Source of the DNA: Enterococcus sp. RIT-PI-f
GTDB lineage: Bacteria > Bacillota > Bacilli > Lactobacillales > Enterococcaceae
NCBI RefSeq assembly: GCF_001297065.1
Contig: NZ_LHOX01000011.1
Coordinates: 124,001-188,000 of the forward strand
DNA length: 64,000 nt
Direction of reading: 5' to 3'
Part shown: positions 19,155 through 28,342 of the stretch, piece after piece
Numbering within the stretch: the stretch's first letter is position 1
Layout of the letters: the number at the start of each line of letters is the position of its first letter
Notes under the pieces: model-generated
Database searches by the model: none
What the model saw: only the letters and a program-made list of their open reading frames with translations
What the model was told of the DNA's origin: nothing
Program-made: the position numbers and the translations under genes

Positions 19155-20699
19155 TTAGTCTTGGTTGTTGCGAATCACGAAACCGCGTTTTTTGTCATTG
19201 CTGCGGCGATTGTTGCGTTTGGCACCATCTTTTGCATAGTTGCCGCGGGCTTTGTTGCTGCCGCCGCCGTCTTTGCTATAGCTGCCATTGCCGCGACTAC
19301 CACCTTCTTTACGGTTGCGGTTGCCGCCATTGTTATTGCTGCGACGACCATTCTTGTTGCCAAATGATTTTTTCCCTTGAGGAAGTGGACGTTCTGGCGT
19401 AATTTTAACTGGTACTTGATCAGTCGGATCTTTCGCCAATGTTTTTAACAACAAGGCTGCTAAATCTTGCGCTGAGTAGCGTTCAACCAAATCATCTGCC
19501 GCTGCCAAATAGTTGTCTAATCCATTTTCATCCATTTTGGTTTCTACCGCTTCTAATGCCGCACCTAATTGGCCTTTGAAGGCTTCTTTTTCGGTTGGCG
19601 GACGAAGAGGTGTCATCCGTTTTTTGGTTAAGTTTTCAATGACGTGCAAGTAGCTCATTTCGTTTGGTGTAACGAAAGTCACGGACATGCCGCCTTTACC
19701 AGCACGACCGGTACGACCGATCCGATGCACATAGCTTTCAGGGTCTTGTGGGATATCGTAGTTGTAGACATGGGTCACACCTGAGATATCCAAGCCGCGG
19801 GCAGCGACATCTGTTGCTACTAAAATGTCTAAGTTGCCGCTCTTGAATGAACGCAAGACGCTCATCCGTTTTTGTTGAGAAAGATCACCATGGATGCCTT
19901 CTGCTTTGTAACCACGGGCTTCTAACCCACGAGCCAACTCGTCAACACGACGTTTGGTACGGCCAAAGACGATGGTTAATTCAGGTGTTTGAACATCCAA
20001 CAAGCGCGTCATCACATCAAATTTTTCAAAGTCTTTCGAGCGCACATAATATTGATCGATCAAATCAGCCGTCATTTCTTTGGCTTTTATTTGGACGTGC
20101 TCAGGATTTTTCATAAATTTGACACCAATATTTTTGATTGCTGGCGGCATCGTTGCAGAAAATAGTAATGTTTGACGAACGTCTGGCACTTGGCTGATGA
20201 TTTTTTCAATATCTTCCAAAAAGCCCATGTTCAACATTTCGTCTGCTTCATCTAATACAAGGGTTTCAACCGTGCCTAATTTCAGGGTGTGGCGGTTGAT
20301 GTGGTCCAACATGCGTCCTGGTGTACCAACAACGATATGTGGACGATCTTTTAATTGACGGATTTGGCGACCAATATCTGCCCCACCGTATACTGCTTGG
20401 ACACGGATTTTTTTGTCTTTCCCTAAACGATACAATTCTTCTTGGGTTTGGATAGCCAATTCACGGGTTGGCGCAATCACTAAACCTTGTAATTGTTGGT
20501 TTGTCGGGTCAATTTTTTCTAGCATTGGCAAACCGAAAGCAGCGGTTTTACCGGTACCAGTTTGTGCTTGACCAATCACATCTCTGCCTGCTAAGGCTAA
20601 CGGAATCGTTGCTTCTTGGATGGGTGTTGCTTCTTCAAAGCCGGCACGCTCAACAGAAGTCAATAATTCGCTGGATAATTCTAGATCTTTAAATTTCAA
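19155..20699 (-). CDS. cshA: DEAD-box ATP-dependent RNA helicase CshA
   Basis: 514 residues with all helicase motifs: Q motif ([10 protein letters not shown]), [23 protein letters not shown] near residue 150, SAT, and [10 protein letters not shown]-terminal tail of about 90 residues is rich in G, N, R and K. In Firmicutes CshA works with the RNA degradosome and in ribosome assembly and cold growth. The start is TTG at 20699 with AGGAGG six bases upstream. A leader of about 235 nt precedes it. Confidence 0.95.
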   Translation of the reverse strand: MKFKDLELSSELLTSVERAGFEEATPIQEATIPLALAGRDVIGQAQTGTGKTAAFGLPMLEKIDPTNQQLQGLVIAPTRELAIQTQEELYRLGKDKKIRVQAVYGGADIGRQIRQLKDRPHIVVGTPGRMLDHINRHTLKLGTVETLVLDEADEMLNMGFLEDIEKIISQVPDVRQTLLFSATMPPAIKNIGVKFMKNPEHVQIKAKEMTADLIDQYYVRSKDFEKFDVMTRLLDVQTPELTIVFGRTKRRVDELARGLEARGYKAEGIHGDLSQQKRMSVLRSFKSGNLDILVATDVAARGLDISGVTHVYNYDIPQDPESYVHRIGRTGRAGKGGMSVTFVTPNEMSYLHVIENLTKKRMTPLRPPTEKEAFKGQLGAALEAVETKMDENGLDNYLAAADDLVERYSAQDLAALLLKTLAKDPTDQVPVKITPERPLPQGKKSFGNKNGRRSNNNGGNRNRKEGGSRGNGSYSKDGGGSNKARGNYAKDGAKRNNRRSNDKKRGFVIRNNQD

Positions 20700-20969
20700 A
20701 TGGATCCTCCTATTTGGTCATCATCTCGATGCCTGTTTTTATCATTGAAGCGTAGGTAGTTCTTCAGAAACACAAGAGCAGTCCAATTACTCTTATCTTT
20801 CTCTCGGTACCGAAAAACCGCTTCTCGAAGGCATTATAAAAGGCTAAAACAAAAAGATATGCTTCAGCCATCATTTATCTCAAAACGTCAATGTTTTTTT
20901 TACAGTAATCATTCTGTGCTTCATCTTTCGGCGTTAGATAAGTATAGCATAAATTGAAAGTTTCAGCAA
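20700..20969 (-). promoter_or_regulatory. cshA promoter and long 5' leader
   Basis: TTGCTG (20969-20964), 17-bp spacer, TATACT (20946-20941) with an extended TG motif give a start near 20934, leaving about 235 nt of untranslated leader. The leader contains a GGTACC-centred palindrome near 20815 and a GGCT/AGCC hairpin near 20860. Long leaders of cold-induced helicase genes often regulate themselves; here that is inference. Confidence 0.6.
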
Positions 20970-20984
20970 GATTTCAATTCTGTT

Positions 20985-22334
20985 TTACATTCCGATCAAG
21001 GCATCGACTACTTCACTTAGACCCATTCCATTGCTGCCTTTGAGCACAACGCTATCTTCGGGACTTAAAGTTTTTATTAAGGCATTGATCAATCCCGTCT
21101 TTTCTTCTTTGTCAAAGTGATAGATTTGCCCCGCAAAGCCCTGATCAGTCAAACGGTTTTGTAATGCTTTCATCTCTGGACCGTACAAAAAGACCATTTG
21201 TACAGTATCATCGATATGTGCCGCCATTCCTGCATGCATCTCAGCGCTGTCTGGCCCTAATTCCAGCATATCTGCCAATACGGCGATCCGTCTGCCTTGA
21301 AGTGGGATTTTTTTGAAACTGTCTAATACCAAGCCCATCGCTGTAGGGTTTGCATTGTACACATCACTCAAAAGTGCAGCGCCATTTCCTGCTGTCAGCC
21401 ATTGGGTGCGGTTCTTTGTTAACTGAAAGCCTGCCAGACCTGCTTGGATCGCTGCGTCAGGCACAGCAAAATACCGGCCCATGCCAATAGCGATCAAGGC
21501 ATTTTTGACATTATAACCGCCAATGACGGGGATCGTATATTTGACGCCTTCAACAGAAAAGGTTGTTTCTTGCTGTGCTTCTGCTAAAATCGTTCCTTGC
21601 ACATCACCTGCTGCTAGGCCAAAGGTTTTGATCGTTTGCGTTAGCTCAGGCAGATAAGGGGCTAATAATAGTTCGTCAGCTGGAACCATCATAAAGCCAT
21701 CTTTTTTCAATCCGGCAGCAATTTCCATTTTTGCTTTGGCGATTCCTTCTCGTGAACCTAGATTTTCGATATGGGCCTCACCGATCAAGGTGATCGCGGC
21801 GGCATCTGGTTCTGCCAATAATGACAATACTTCGATTTCCCCTGCGTGGTCCATACCCATTTCTAAAATCAGGACTTCCGTATCTGCCGGCGCATGCAGG
21901 ATCGTCAAAGGTACCCCTAGTTCATTGTTATGGTTGCCTTGGGTCTTATAAGTTTTATAGCTTTGTGCCATTACGGCATCTACCATGTCTTTTGTTGTAG
22001 TTTTGCCATTGCTGCCTGTGATACCAATGATTTTGGGATTGATTTTTTCTTTATAGCCTCGTGCCAATCGCTGAAAAGCAGCCACCGTATCCTCCACATG
22101 GATCACCTGGATATGTTCAGGGGGCTGGATCGTTGGATGGCTCCAAAGCGTGGCGATCGCGCCATTGTCCTTCGCTTGTTGCGCAAATTCATGGCCATCT
22201 CTGGTTCCTGCTAACGGAACAAACAAACTATTTTCTTTGATTAGCCGACTGTCAAATTCGACGGAAGAGATTGTTCTCTGGTCATTGCTTTCTTGGTCAA
22301 ATAAAGCGGCTACTTCTTCTATTGTCAGATTCAT
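20985..22334 (-). CDS. murF: UDP-N-acetylmuramoyl-tripeptide-D-alanyl-D-alanine ligase
   Basis: Adds D-Ala-D-Ala to UDP-MurNAc-tripeptide, the last cytoplasmic step before lipid I. 449 residues: N-terminal substrate domain, ATP-binding GITGSNGKTTTKDM near residue 110, central Mur ligase motifs (EMGMDHAGEI, VYNANPTAM), and a C-terminal domain. AAAGGAGATAGATCC precedes the ATG. It follows ddl, the source of its substrate, through an attenuating hairpin. Confidence 0.96.
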   Translation of the reverse strand: MNLTIEEVAALFDQESNDQRTISSVEFDSRLIKENSLFVPLAGTRDGHEFAQQAKDNGAIATLWSHPTIQPPEHIQVIHVEDTVAAFQRLARGYKEKINPKIIGITGSNGKTTTKDMVDAVMAQSYKTYKTQGNHNNELGVPLTILHAPADTEVLILEMGMDHAGEIEVLSLLAEPDAAAITLIGEAHIENLGSREGIAKAKMEIAAGLKKDGFMMVPADELLLAPYLPELTQTIKTFGLAAGDVQGTILAEAQQETTFSVEGVKYTIPVIGGYNVKNALIAIGMGRYFAVPDAAIQAGLAGFQLTKNRTQWLTAGNGAALLSDVYNANPTAMGLVLDSFKKIPLQGRRIAVLADMLELGPDSAEMHAGMAAHIDDTVQMVFLYGPEMKALQNRLTDQGFAGQIYHFDKEEKTGLINALIKTLSPEDSVVLKGSNGMGLSEVVDALIGM

Positions 22335-22354
22335 GGATCTATCTCCTTTATTAA

Positions 22355-22412
22355 AAAAAGAAAGCCAAAGTTCGCTTCAAGTATTCCCTTGAGTTGAGCC
22401 TGGCTTTCTTCT
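22355..22412 (-). terminator. Terminator/attenuator between ddl and murF
   Basis: AGAAAGCCA and TGGCTTTCT arms enclose an inner CTCAAGGG/TACTTGAA hairpin; T7 follows on the minus strand, 20 bp before murF. It could reduce murF transcription relative to ddl. Confidence 0.7.
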
Positions 22413-22415
22413 TCA

Positions 22416-23477
22416 TTATTCAGCTTCGACGTCAGTCAAAAATGTCCGGCGTTGATTGAAACGGTTCATGCCTAATTGGATCAATTCTTCAATCAAGTCG
22501 CCATACGGCAAGCCGGTTTTTTCCCATAATAGTGGATACATACTAAACGCTGTAAAACCTGGCATCGTGTTCAATTCGTTTAAGAACAGTTCGTTTTTGT
22601 TTGTTAAAAAGAAGTCACAACGACTTAGTCCGCTACCGCCTAGCATCGTGTACGCTTTTTTGGCAAATTCCTGCGCTTTTGCCTGCGTGTCTTCAGGGAT
22701 GTGTGCTGGGATCTGCATATCGATTCGGTTATCGATGTATTTTGAATTGTAATCATAAAATGCAACATCTTTGACGATTTCACCAGGCATCGTGGTACGT
22801 ACATCTTCGTTGCCTAAAACAGCCACTTCGATTTCTCTGGCTTCGATTCCTTGTTCAACGATGGCTCTTGTGTCATAGCGATAGGCTTCTTGCAACGCAT
22901 TTTGCAATTCTTCGCGATTTTCTGCTTTGGAAATTCCTACACTTGAGCCCATATTGGCAGGCTTCACAAACATTGGGTACAGCAAACTGCCTTCACATTG
23001 ATCGAAGATTTTTTTAGGGTTTTCTTTCCAGGCATTCTTAAGAACAGGCACATAGGGTACTTGGGGGATCCCTGCAGCTTGCAAGATATATTTGGTCATG
23101 ATTTTATCCATGCCGCAAGCACTTGTCAGTACGCCTGCGCCAATGTAAGGCATGCCAATCGTTTCCAAGAAACCTTGGATCGTGCCGTCTTCTCCATTCG
23201 GCCCATGCAGCAATGGAAAGACGATCGCTTCTTCTTCATAAATGGCTCCTGGTTGAATGACTTCACCTTTATGGGCGTCATCTGTCAAGGCCAATACATC
23301 CTTAGAGGTTGGTGCTTCAGTCAATAATGGCCCCTTGAGCCATTGTCCCTCTTTCGTGATCATTACTAATTGCACTTGGTAGTAAGTATAATATACAGCA
23401 TTGACTACTGAAAAAGCGGATAGCAGCGATACATCGTGTTCTGCACTGCGTCCCCCATATAATAAAATGATTTTCAA
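22416..23477 (-). CDS. ddl: D-alanine-D-alanine ligase
   Basis: Joins two D-Ala with ATP. The true start is probably the TTG at 23477 (353 residues, LKIILLYGGRS): the AGGAGG lies eight bases before it and would be inside codons 2-4 if the upstream ATG at 23495 were used. ATP-grasp motifs are seen, with the HGPNGEDG loop and SGLSRCDFF, and an ELNTMPGFT C-terminal metal site. Overall sequence is close to enterococcal Ddl. Species of the E. gallinarum/casseliflavus group carry this ligase beside chromosomal vanC; no van gene is in this window. Confidence 0.95.
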   Translation of the reverse strand: MKIILLYGGRSAEHDVSLLSAFSVVNAVYYTYYQVQLVMITKEGQWLKGPLLTEAPTSKDVLALTDDAHKGEVIQPGAIYEEEAIVFPLLHGPNGEDGTIQGFLETIGMPYIGAGVLTSACGMDKIMTKYILQAAGIPQVPYVPVLKNAWKENPKKIFDQCEGSLLYPMFVKPANMGSSVGISKAENREELQNALQEAYRYDTRAIVEQGIEAREIEVAVLGNEDVRTTMPGEIVKDVAFYDYNSKYIDNRIDMQIPAHIPEDTQAKAQEFAKKAYTMLGGSGLSRCDFFLTNKNELFLNELNTMPGFTAFSMYPLLWEKTGLPYGDLIEELIQLGMNRFNQRRTFLTDVEAE

Positions 23478-23669
23478 AAGAAATTCCTCCTGCATCCATG
23501 GTTTCTACCACACTAAGTCTTTCACATTTTAGCATAAATTCAGTCAATCGGCACTAAATCTTGGACAAAAAATCTTTTCTCTCAAAGGAATAGATAGGTC
23601 CAGAGTTGAATGTTTTTCAATTTGTCAGTACTATGACTATATCAAGATGTGAATGATGAGGTGTGAAAA

Positions 23670-25415
23670 ATGGCAAAAGAAACGATTCCTTCCAGACGGA
23701 TCAGATTAAAACAAATTGTTCAGGTCTTTATCAAATACAGAGTGCTGCAAAATATCAGCAAACAGCAACAACCAGAAATGGTCCGGCAAGCGTTTGAGGA
23801 ATTAGGCCCAACCTTTATCAAAATTGGCCAAATGCTTTCGGTACGAACAGATTTGCTGGATCCTTCTTTTGCTGCAGCGTTCAAACAGCTGCAAGACAAT
23901 GTCAAAAGTGATCCTTTCCAAGAGGTCAAAGCTTTAGTTGAAGCTGAGCTCCAACAATCTCTATCTGATGTTTTTACTTCCTTTGATCAGCTGCCCGTCG
24001 CCTCCGCATCGATTGGACAAGCCCATCACGCTGTTTTGCGTAACGGAAAAGAAGTGATCGTCAAGGTACAGCACCCAGGGATCATCGCCGACATCGAGGT
24101 GGACTTGAACCTTTTTGAAAAAGCGATCCCTCTGATCCGTTACGTGCCGGAAGCCAATGTAGTAGATCTGAAAAGTGTCTTGGCAGAAATCCGCCGCTCT
24201 TTGGCCAACGAAACCAATTTTCTGCAAGAGATGGCCAATGCGCAAGTATTCTATCGTGACAACCATCAAGATCCCCAACTGGCATTGCCAAAAGTTTACC
24301 CCGAATGGTGTACGCAAAAAGTCTTGGTCATGGATTTTATGGCAGGCGAGAGTTTGAATTGCTTGTTGAACCGCGCTGATCAGGAACTGCTTTATGGCAA
24401 CCAAACTGTTAAAGAAGTCAAAAAAGCCATAGGAACATTGCTGGTGAAGAACTTTATGAAACAAGTTTTTGAAGATGGTTTTTTTCATGCAGATCCTCAC
24501 CCTGGAAATCTATTCCTCCATGTTTTTGCTGATCAAGAACATCGTCCCCATCCTTTTCAATTAAAGCAACGCGTGGGCGTTTTAGGTGGCGTAGACTATA
24601 CCTTAAAATGGCAAGATGAATCTATCTTGCCGCCCTATCAAGTGATTTTTTTGGATTTCGGGATGATGGGTCATTTGGACCAAGCATTGCGCAGCCGTCT
24701 GGCAGATGCCTTGATCGCGCTTTATACCCAAGATACACAAGAAGTCGGCAAGGCTGTGCTCAGATTGTGCGGCAGCCAAGGCACTGCCTTTGATGAAGTC
24801 TTGTTTTATCAAGATTTGCAGCGCTTTGTTGAAAACTACTATAATATGCCGCTAAAGGATATCGATCTCCAAAGAGTCATGGGCGAAGTGATCAAGATAT
24901 GTTATGACAATCATTTACAAATGAATCGCGATATCACTTTGCTGATCAAGGCATTTGGGACATTAGAAGGTGTCATCAAAGCATTGGATCCAGATTTATC
25001 TATGATGGAAGTGACACAGCCTTTCGCACAAAAGTATTTTTTAGCTCAATTCGATGCCACTGAAGAATTAAAGAAAAGTACCCTTGCTGCTGCCAAAAGC
25101 TTGCGTGCGCTTGGCCGTATGCCTGACCGCGCATTGGCTGTACTTGATACCTTTGCTACTGGCAAACACCGTTTGAATTTAGAAATTCGTGAACAAAAAC
25201 AATTACTCGATCGATTTGACAAAATGGTCAACCGCTTAGTGATCGGTATTATTTTGGCGGCAGTCATCTTAAGTTCCTCCTTATTGGTGGTCGCCAGTCC
25301 TGAAAAAGGGGATTTCGTCCATCGCATGGGCATATTCGGCTTTTGTTTGGCTTTTATCGCCTGTATCTTATTGGCTGGCAAATATTTTTATGATCATTTT
25401 CGAAAACAAGAATGA
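23670..25415 (+). CDS. UbiB/ABC1/AarF family atypical kinase, membrane-anchored
   Basis: 581 residues with the UbiB family motifs: PTFIKIGQM (KxGQ), ASIGQAHHA loop, VIVKVQHPG lysine, FHADPHPGN catalytic loop and LDFGMMG metal site. Two C-terminal membrane helices (about 528-548 and 556-575) anchor it, as in bacterial homologues. Members support isoprenoid lipid or quinone metabolism; enterococci make demethylmenaquinone, so a quinone-related role is possible, but nothing nearby supports it. GAGGTG lies before the ATG. It is a single-gene unit ending at a bidirectional terminator. Confidence 0.92.
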   Translation: MAKETIPSRRIRLKQIVQVFIKYRVLQNISKQQQPEMVRQAFEELGPTFIKIGQMLSVRTDLLDPSFAAAFKQLQDNVKSDPFQEVKALVEAELQQSLSDVFTSFDQLPVASASIGQAHHAVLRNGKEVIVKVQHPGIIADIEVDLNLFEKAIPLIRYVPEANVVDLKSVLAEIRRSLANETNFLQEMANAQVFYRDNHQDPQLALPKVYPEWCTQKVLVMDFMAGESLNCLLNRADQELLYGNQTVKEVKKAIGTLLVKNFMKQVFEDGFFHADPHPGNLFLHVFADQEHRPHPFQLKQRVGVLGGVDYTLKWQDESILPPYQVIFLDFGMMGHLDQALRSRLADALIALYTQDTQEVGKAVLRLCGSQGTAFDEVLFYQDLQRFVENYYNMPLKDIDLQRVMGEVIKICYDNHLQMNRDITLLIKAFGTLEGVIKALDPDLSMMEVTQPFAQKYFLAQFDATEELKKSTLAAAKSLRALGRMPDRALAVLDTFATGKHRLNLEIREQKQLLDRFDKMVNRLVIGIILAAVILSSSLLVVASPEKGDFVHRMGIFGFCLAFIACILLAGKYFYDHFRKQE

Positions 25416-25461
25416 AGACCGGCAAACACTGCTTTTCGTGGGCAGTGTTCCGGTCTTTATT
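25414..25461. terminator. Bidirectional terminator between UbiB-like and YaiI genes
   Basis: AAGACCGG and AAACACTGC arms pair with GCAGTGTT and CCGGTCTT across a 9-base loop; T or A runs on each side. It overlaps the 3' ends of both genes. Confidence 0.8.
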
Positions 25462-25909
25462 TGTTCTGCGTTTCTTTGATCGCTGTTTCAAATATTTCTT
25501 CGAAACGAAGCCGATCTTCTTTGGTAAAAGGCTTCGGCCCCTTGGTACGTTTGCCGGCTTTGCGCATCTGGGCACCTAGATAGCGCTGTCCCAGTAAAAA
25601 ATCAATGGTTTCTTTTAAGTATTCGGTGCCGTTATGGTGAAACACACGTGCATGCTTGGGCAAAACCAACGATGCCAAGCCATAGTCCTGGGTCACCAGA
25701 AAATCTCCAGCTTTAATCTCTTTGACGATCTCATAATCTGCGCGATCAGAGCCTTTGTCTACATAGATGAATTGTACATGGGCTGGAAATTCTTTTTTGG
25801 TATAATGATCGACACTGGTCACGATCATTACAGGCAAGTGATATGTTGCACCAAGGGCGATCACTTCATTTTTGACAGGTGAACCATCTCCGTCGATCAA
25901 CAATCGCAT
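25457..25909 (-). CDS. YaiI/YqxD family protein (UPF0178, DUF188)
   Basis: 150 residues from the ATG at 25909, with GGGGGAG upstream; longer in-frame starts lack a site. It opens with LLIDGDGSPVKNEV, an acidic PIN-like active site pattern, and has the AGDFLVTQDYGLA and DRADYEIV motifs of DUF188. Function is unknown; a PIN-like nuclease fold is suspected for this family. The C-terminal tail is basic (KRTKGPKPFTKEDR). Confidence 0.9.
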   Translation of the reverse strand: MRLLIDGDGSPVKNEVIALGATYHLPVMIVTSVDHYTKKEFPAHVQFIYVDKGSDRADYEIVKEIKAGDFLVTQDYGLASLVLPKHARVFHHNGTEYLKETIDFLLGQRYLGAQMRKAGKRTKGPKPFTKEDRLRFEEIFETAIKETQNK

Positions 25910-26031
25910 ATTGCTCCCCCTCGCTTTTGCTTTTATTGTACGGGTCACAGCACCAATATGCAAGCAGAGGCATTGTTGGACAGGATGCCCAGAACAATAC
26001 CTCTGCTTGATTGTTTCTTTATTTCACCGAA

Positions 26032-26703
26032 TCATTTCACGGATTCGATGATCGAAAATTTGCGGTCTTTCAGTTCATAGACGACATCGCATGCTTTGGC
26101 GACATCTTGTTCATGGGTCACTAGAATAATACATTTATTTTGTTCGTGGGCGATTTCTTGAAATAATGACACGATGTCTTTTGATGTGGTTTCATCCAAA
26201 TTCCCGGTTGGTTCATCCGCAACGATCAGTTCATGCTCGCAACAAAGGGCCCGTACGATCGCTACCCGCTGCTGCTGTCCACCAGAAAGTTGGGTTACTT
26301 TTTTCATCGCCAACTCTTCAGTGATGCCAACTTTGACCAAATTTGCTAAGGCATACGCTTTTTTGTCTGTTTGTTGTGACTGAGCGATCGCCATAGCCGT
26401 TGTGACATTATCTAAAGCAGACATATACGGCAATAAATTGTAGGCTTGAAAAACGATCGATACATCTTTGCGTCGATACTCCCGCAAACCGATTTTCGCC
26501 AAGGTTTCGTCATTATATAAGATTTTGCCTTCTTTAGGGGTATCTAGCCCCGTGATCAATGATAAAAAGGTGGTCTTGCCAGAACCGCTAGACCCAAGGA
26601 TCGCATACATCTTTCCTGGTTCAAACGTCAAATCGACTGCACGAAATAACGCTTCTGCTTCTGTCTGGTACCAATAACCAAGTTGTTCTGTTCGTAGTGT
26701 CAT
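26032..26703 (-). CDS. ABC transporter ATP-binding protein (MacB/LolD type)
   Basis: 223 residues: Walker [10 protein letters not shown] near residue 37, signature LSGGQQQR near 140, Walker [13 protein letters not shown]. This is the class that drives mechanotransmission-type MacB exporters or lipoprotein movers rather than importers. It starts 10 bp after the permease gene, so the two form one transporter. As the pair follows the CTTAA-type operator and PF14262 lipoprotein, it may export or release a cluster product; substrate unknown. Confidence 0.92.
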   Translation of the reverse strand: MTLRTEQLGYWYQTEAEALFRAVDLTFEPGKMYAILGSSGSGKTTFLSLITGLDTPKEGKILYNDETLAKIGLREYRRKDVSIVFQAYNLLPYMSALDNVTTAMAIAQSQQTDKKAYALANLVKVGITEELAMKKVTQLSGGQQQRVAIVRALCCEHELIVADEPTGNLDETTSKDIVSLFQEIAHEQNKCIILVTHEQDVAKACDVVYELKDRKFSIIESVK

Positions 26704-26713
26704 TATACCCCTC

Positions 26714-28183
26714 CTAGGAAACCAAGATTTTTTTCGGATTCAGACGTAAAATGCCTGCCGATGATAAAATGATCGAGCCAAAGCTGATACCTAAGCCCAT
26801 CAATGCCAATAGACCGATTTCTTCTGCAGAAACCGTGATTTCTAATGATTGGATTTCTTCAGATTGGGTGAATGATGGGAAAGAGCCACCGCCATTGCCG
26901 CCCATTTGTTGCATCCCGCCTCCGCCGCCAGGTCCGGCATTGGTCGTATCTTGATCAGTCGTCGTTTCTGTCTGTTGTGCCAGCAACTGCTCACCTACAA
27001 CATTCCCTACAAGATTGCCGCTCGCCGCAGCAATGCCCAAAGCAAAGATCATGCAGATAAAGATTTCCGTAAAGAATTGGAAAATCACTTTTGCTCGTGA
27101 TTCACCCAATGATAGCAAAACGCCAATTTCATAGCGGCGTTCACGAATCGACATCATCACGATCAAGGTCAAAATGATGACGCCTGCTGCAGCCACTAAA
27201 ATAATGATATTTTTGGCAAAACTAGCCACATTATTCAGTGGAGTCAACATAGATTGATACTGTTGATCGTTCGATTGAATACTATACGTATCCGTATCGA
27301 TCAACCCTTCTGCCTCTTCTACGAAAGCATCCATTTCAGAAGGATCACTTAGTGTGTAGGTCGCTGAATCAATCGTTCCATCATTGCCGCTTAATGTATT
27401 GGCGAAGGTATAAGACGCGAATATCGTATTGGCAGGATTCAGGAAACTAAACATTTGGCTCATGCTGTTGCCGACTTCTGACGTTTCATAAATGCCTTTG
27501 ATCGTGACCTCGACTTCATTGTCGTCACTGTCTGTGATCGTGAAGGTATCGCCTACTGCCAAATCATTGGCCTCAGCCAATGCAGATTCGATCACTACAT
27601 TGTTGGTGCCTTCATCCTCTGCTGTGATGCCTTCCCCATCTGTCAGCGATGCGGTACCTTCAGAAAAACTCGTATAAGCGGCACTTGTGGAAACGCCTGT
27701 GATTTGGAAATCACCAGAACTCATTTCGCCGCCAGGCATCCCACCCATTTGGTTGGCATCTGCGCTGGAATCATCCGTGGATGTGTCCGTATCTGAGCTT
27801 GAGATTGCTTCGATGCCACTGACAGCATCTGCCGATGTGCTGACTTCAAAACTGTATGACGCCACACCATCTAAGTCTGCGATGGCTTGTGCATCCTCGA
27901 TCTCCACTGGTGTGGATTGAAAGCTGCCAGGATCTGGGCGTGACGCTTCGCTATCACTACCTGAACTTGTCGTTCCTTGTTGAAACGCTTGTTCACGGTT
28001 GGCTTGTAAAGTCACAGTAGCGCCAACACTCTTTTGAGCATTTTCGGTCGCAACCAACGCCGCACTTCTAATGGTCAAGCCTGCTAAAACAAAAATCAAA
28101 ATAGCTGAAAAAACGGCGATCAGCAGAATCGTTCTGCCTTTTTTGGCCCATACACTTTGAAGCCCTCGCTTAAAAAAATTCAT
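26714..28183 (-). CDS. ABC transporter permease, FtsX/MacB type
   Basis: 489 residues from the ATG at 28183, with TAGGAGG in front; an upstream in-frame ATG at 28207 would contain the site. One N-terminal helix (about 17-40), a large extracellular domain rich in Ser, Thr and Asp, then three helices within about 320-480. A Gly/Gln/Met-rich stretch (near residues 420-440) interrupts the last extracellular loop. This is a MacB-like topology. Together with the next gene it makes an exporter or signalling transporter. It has its own promoter with a TTAAG-N6-TTAAG site. Confidence 0.9.
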   Translation of the reverse strand: MNFFKRGLQSVWAKKGRTILLIAVFSAILIFVLAGLTIRSAALVATENAQKSVGATVTLQANREQAFQQGTTSSGSDSEASRPDPGSFQSTPVEIEDAQAIADLDGVASYSFEVSTSADAVSGIEAISSSDTDTSTDDSSADANQMGGMPGGEMSSGDFQITGVSTSAAYTSFSEGTASLTDGEGITAEDEGTNNVVIESALAEANDLAVGDTFTITDSDDNEVEVTIKGIYETSEVGNSMSQMFSFLNPANTIFASYTFANTLSGNDGTIDSATYTLSDPSEMDAFVEEAEGLIDTDTYSIQSNDQQYQSMLTPLNNVASFAKNIIILVAAAGVIILTLIVMMSIRERRYEIGVLLSLGESRAKVIFQFFTEIFICMIFALGIAAASGNLVGNVVGEQLLAQQTETTTDQDTTNAGPGGGGGMQQMGGNGGGSFPSFTQSEEIQSLEITVSAEEIGLLALMGLGISFGSIILSSAGILRLNPKKILVS

Positions 28184-28229
28184 AGCATTTCCTCCTATAT
28201 TTAACATAAGCTGACTATACTTGTTTTAA

Positions 28230-28245
28230 CTTAATAGAAACTTAA
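28230..28245. promoter_or_regulatory. CTTAA-N6-CTTAA direct repeat before the ABC permease
   Basis: CTTAATAGAAACTTAA: two CTTAA repeats 11 bp apart. On the minus strand TTAAG-N6-TTAAGTTA is followed 15 bp after the second repeat by TATAGT, a probable -10. The same arrangement precedes the VTC gene. An 11-bp direct repeat is the typical OmpR/PhoB-family site, and the two-component genes are 3.5 kb away. Confidence 0.6.
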
Positions 28246-28342
28246 ACGACCAAATGAAGAAAAACGAAACAAAAGCAGCTATTTTGCCTGCTTTCGTTCC
28301 GTTTTCTCCTTTTTGATCGTCTGTTTTCACTTGGCTAAATGT

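Noticed and set aside
19161-19367. Alanine-rich frames over the cshA tail
   Set aside because: Shadows created by the repetitive Gly/Asn/Arg codons of the CshA C-terminus.
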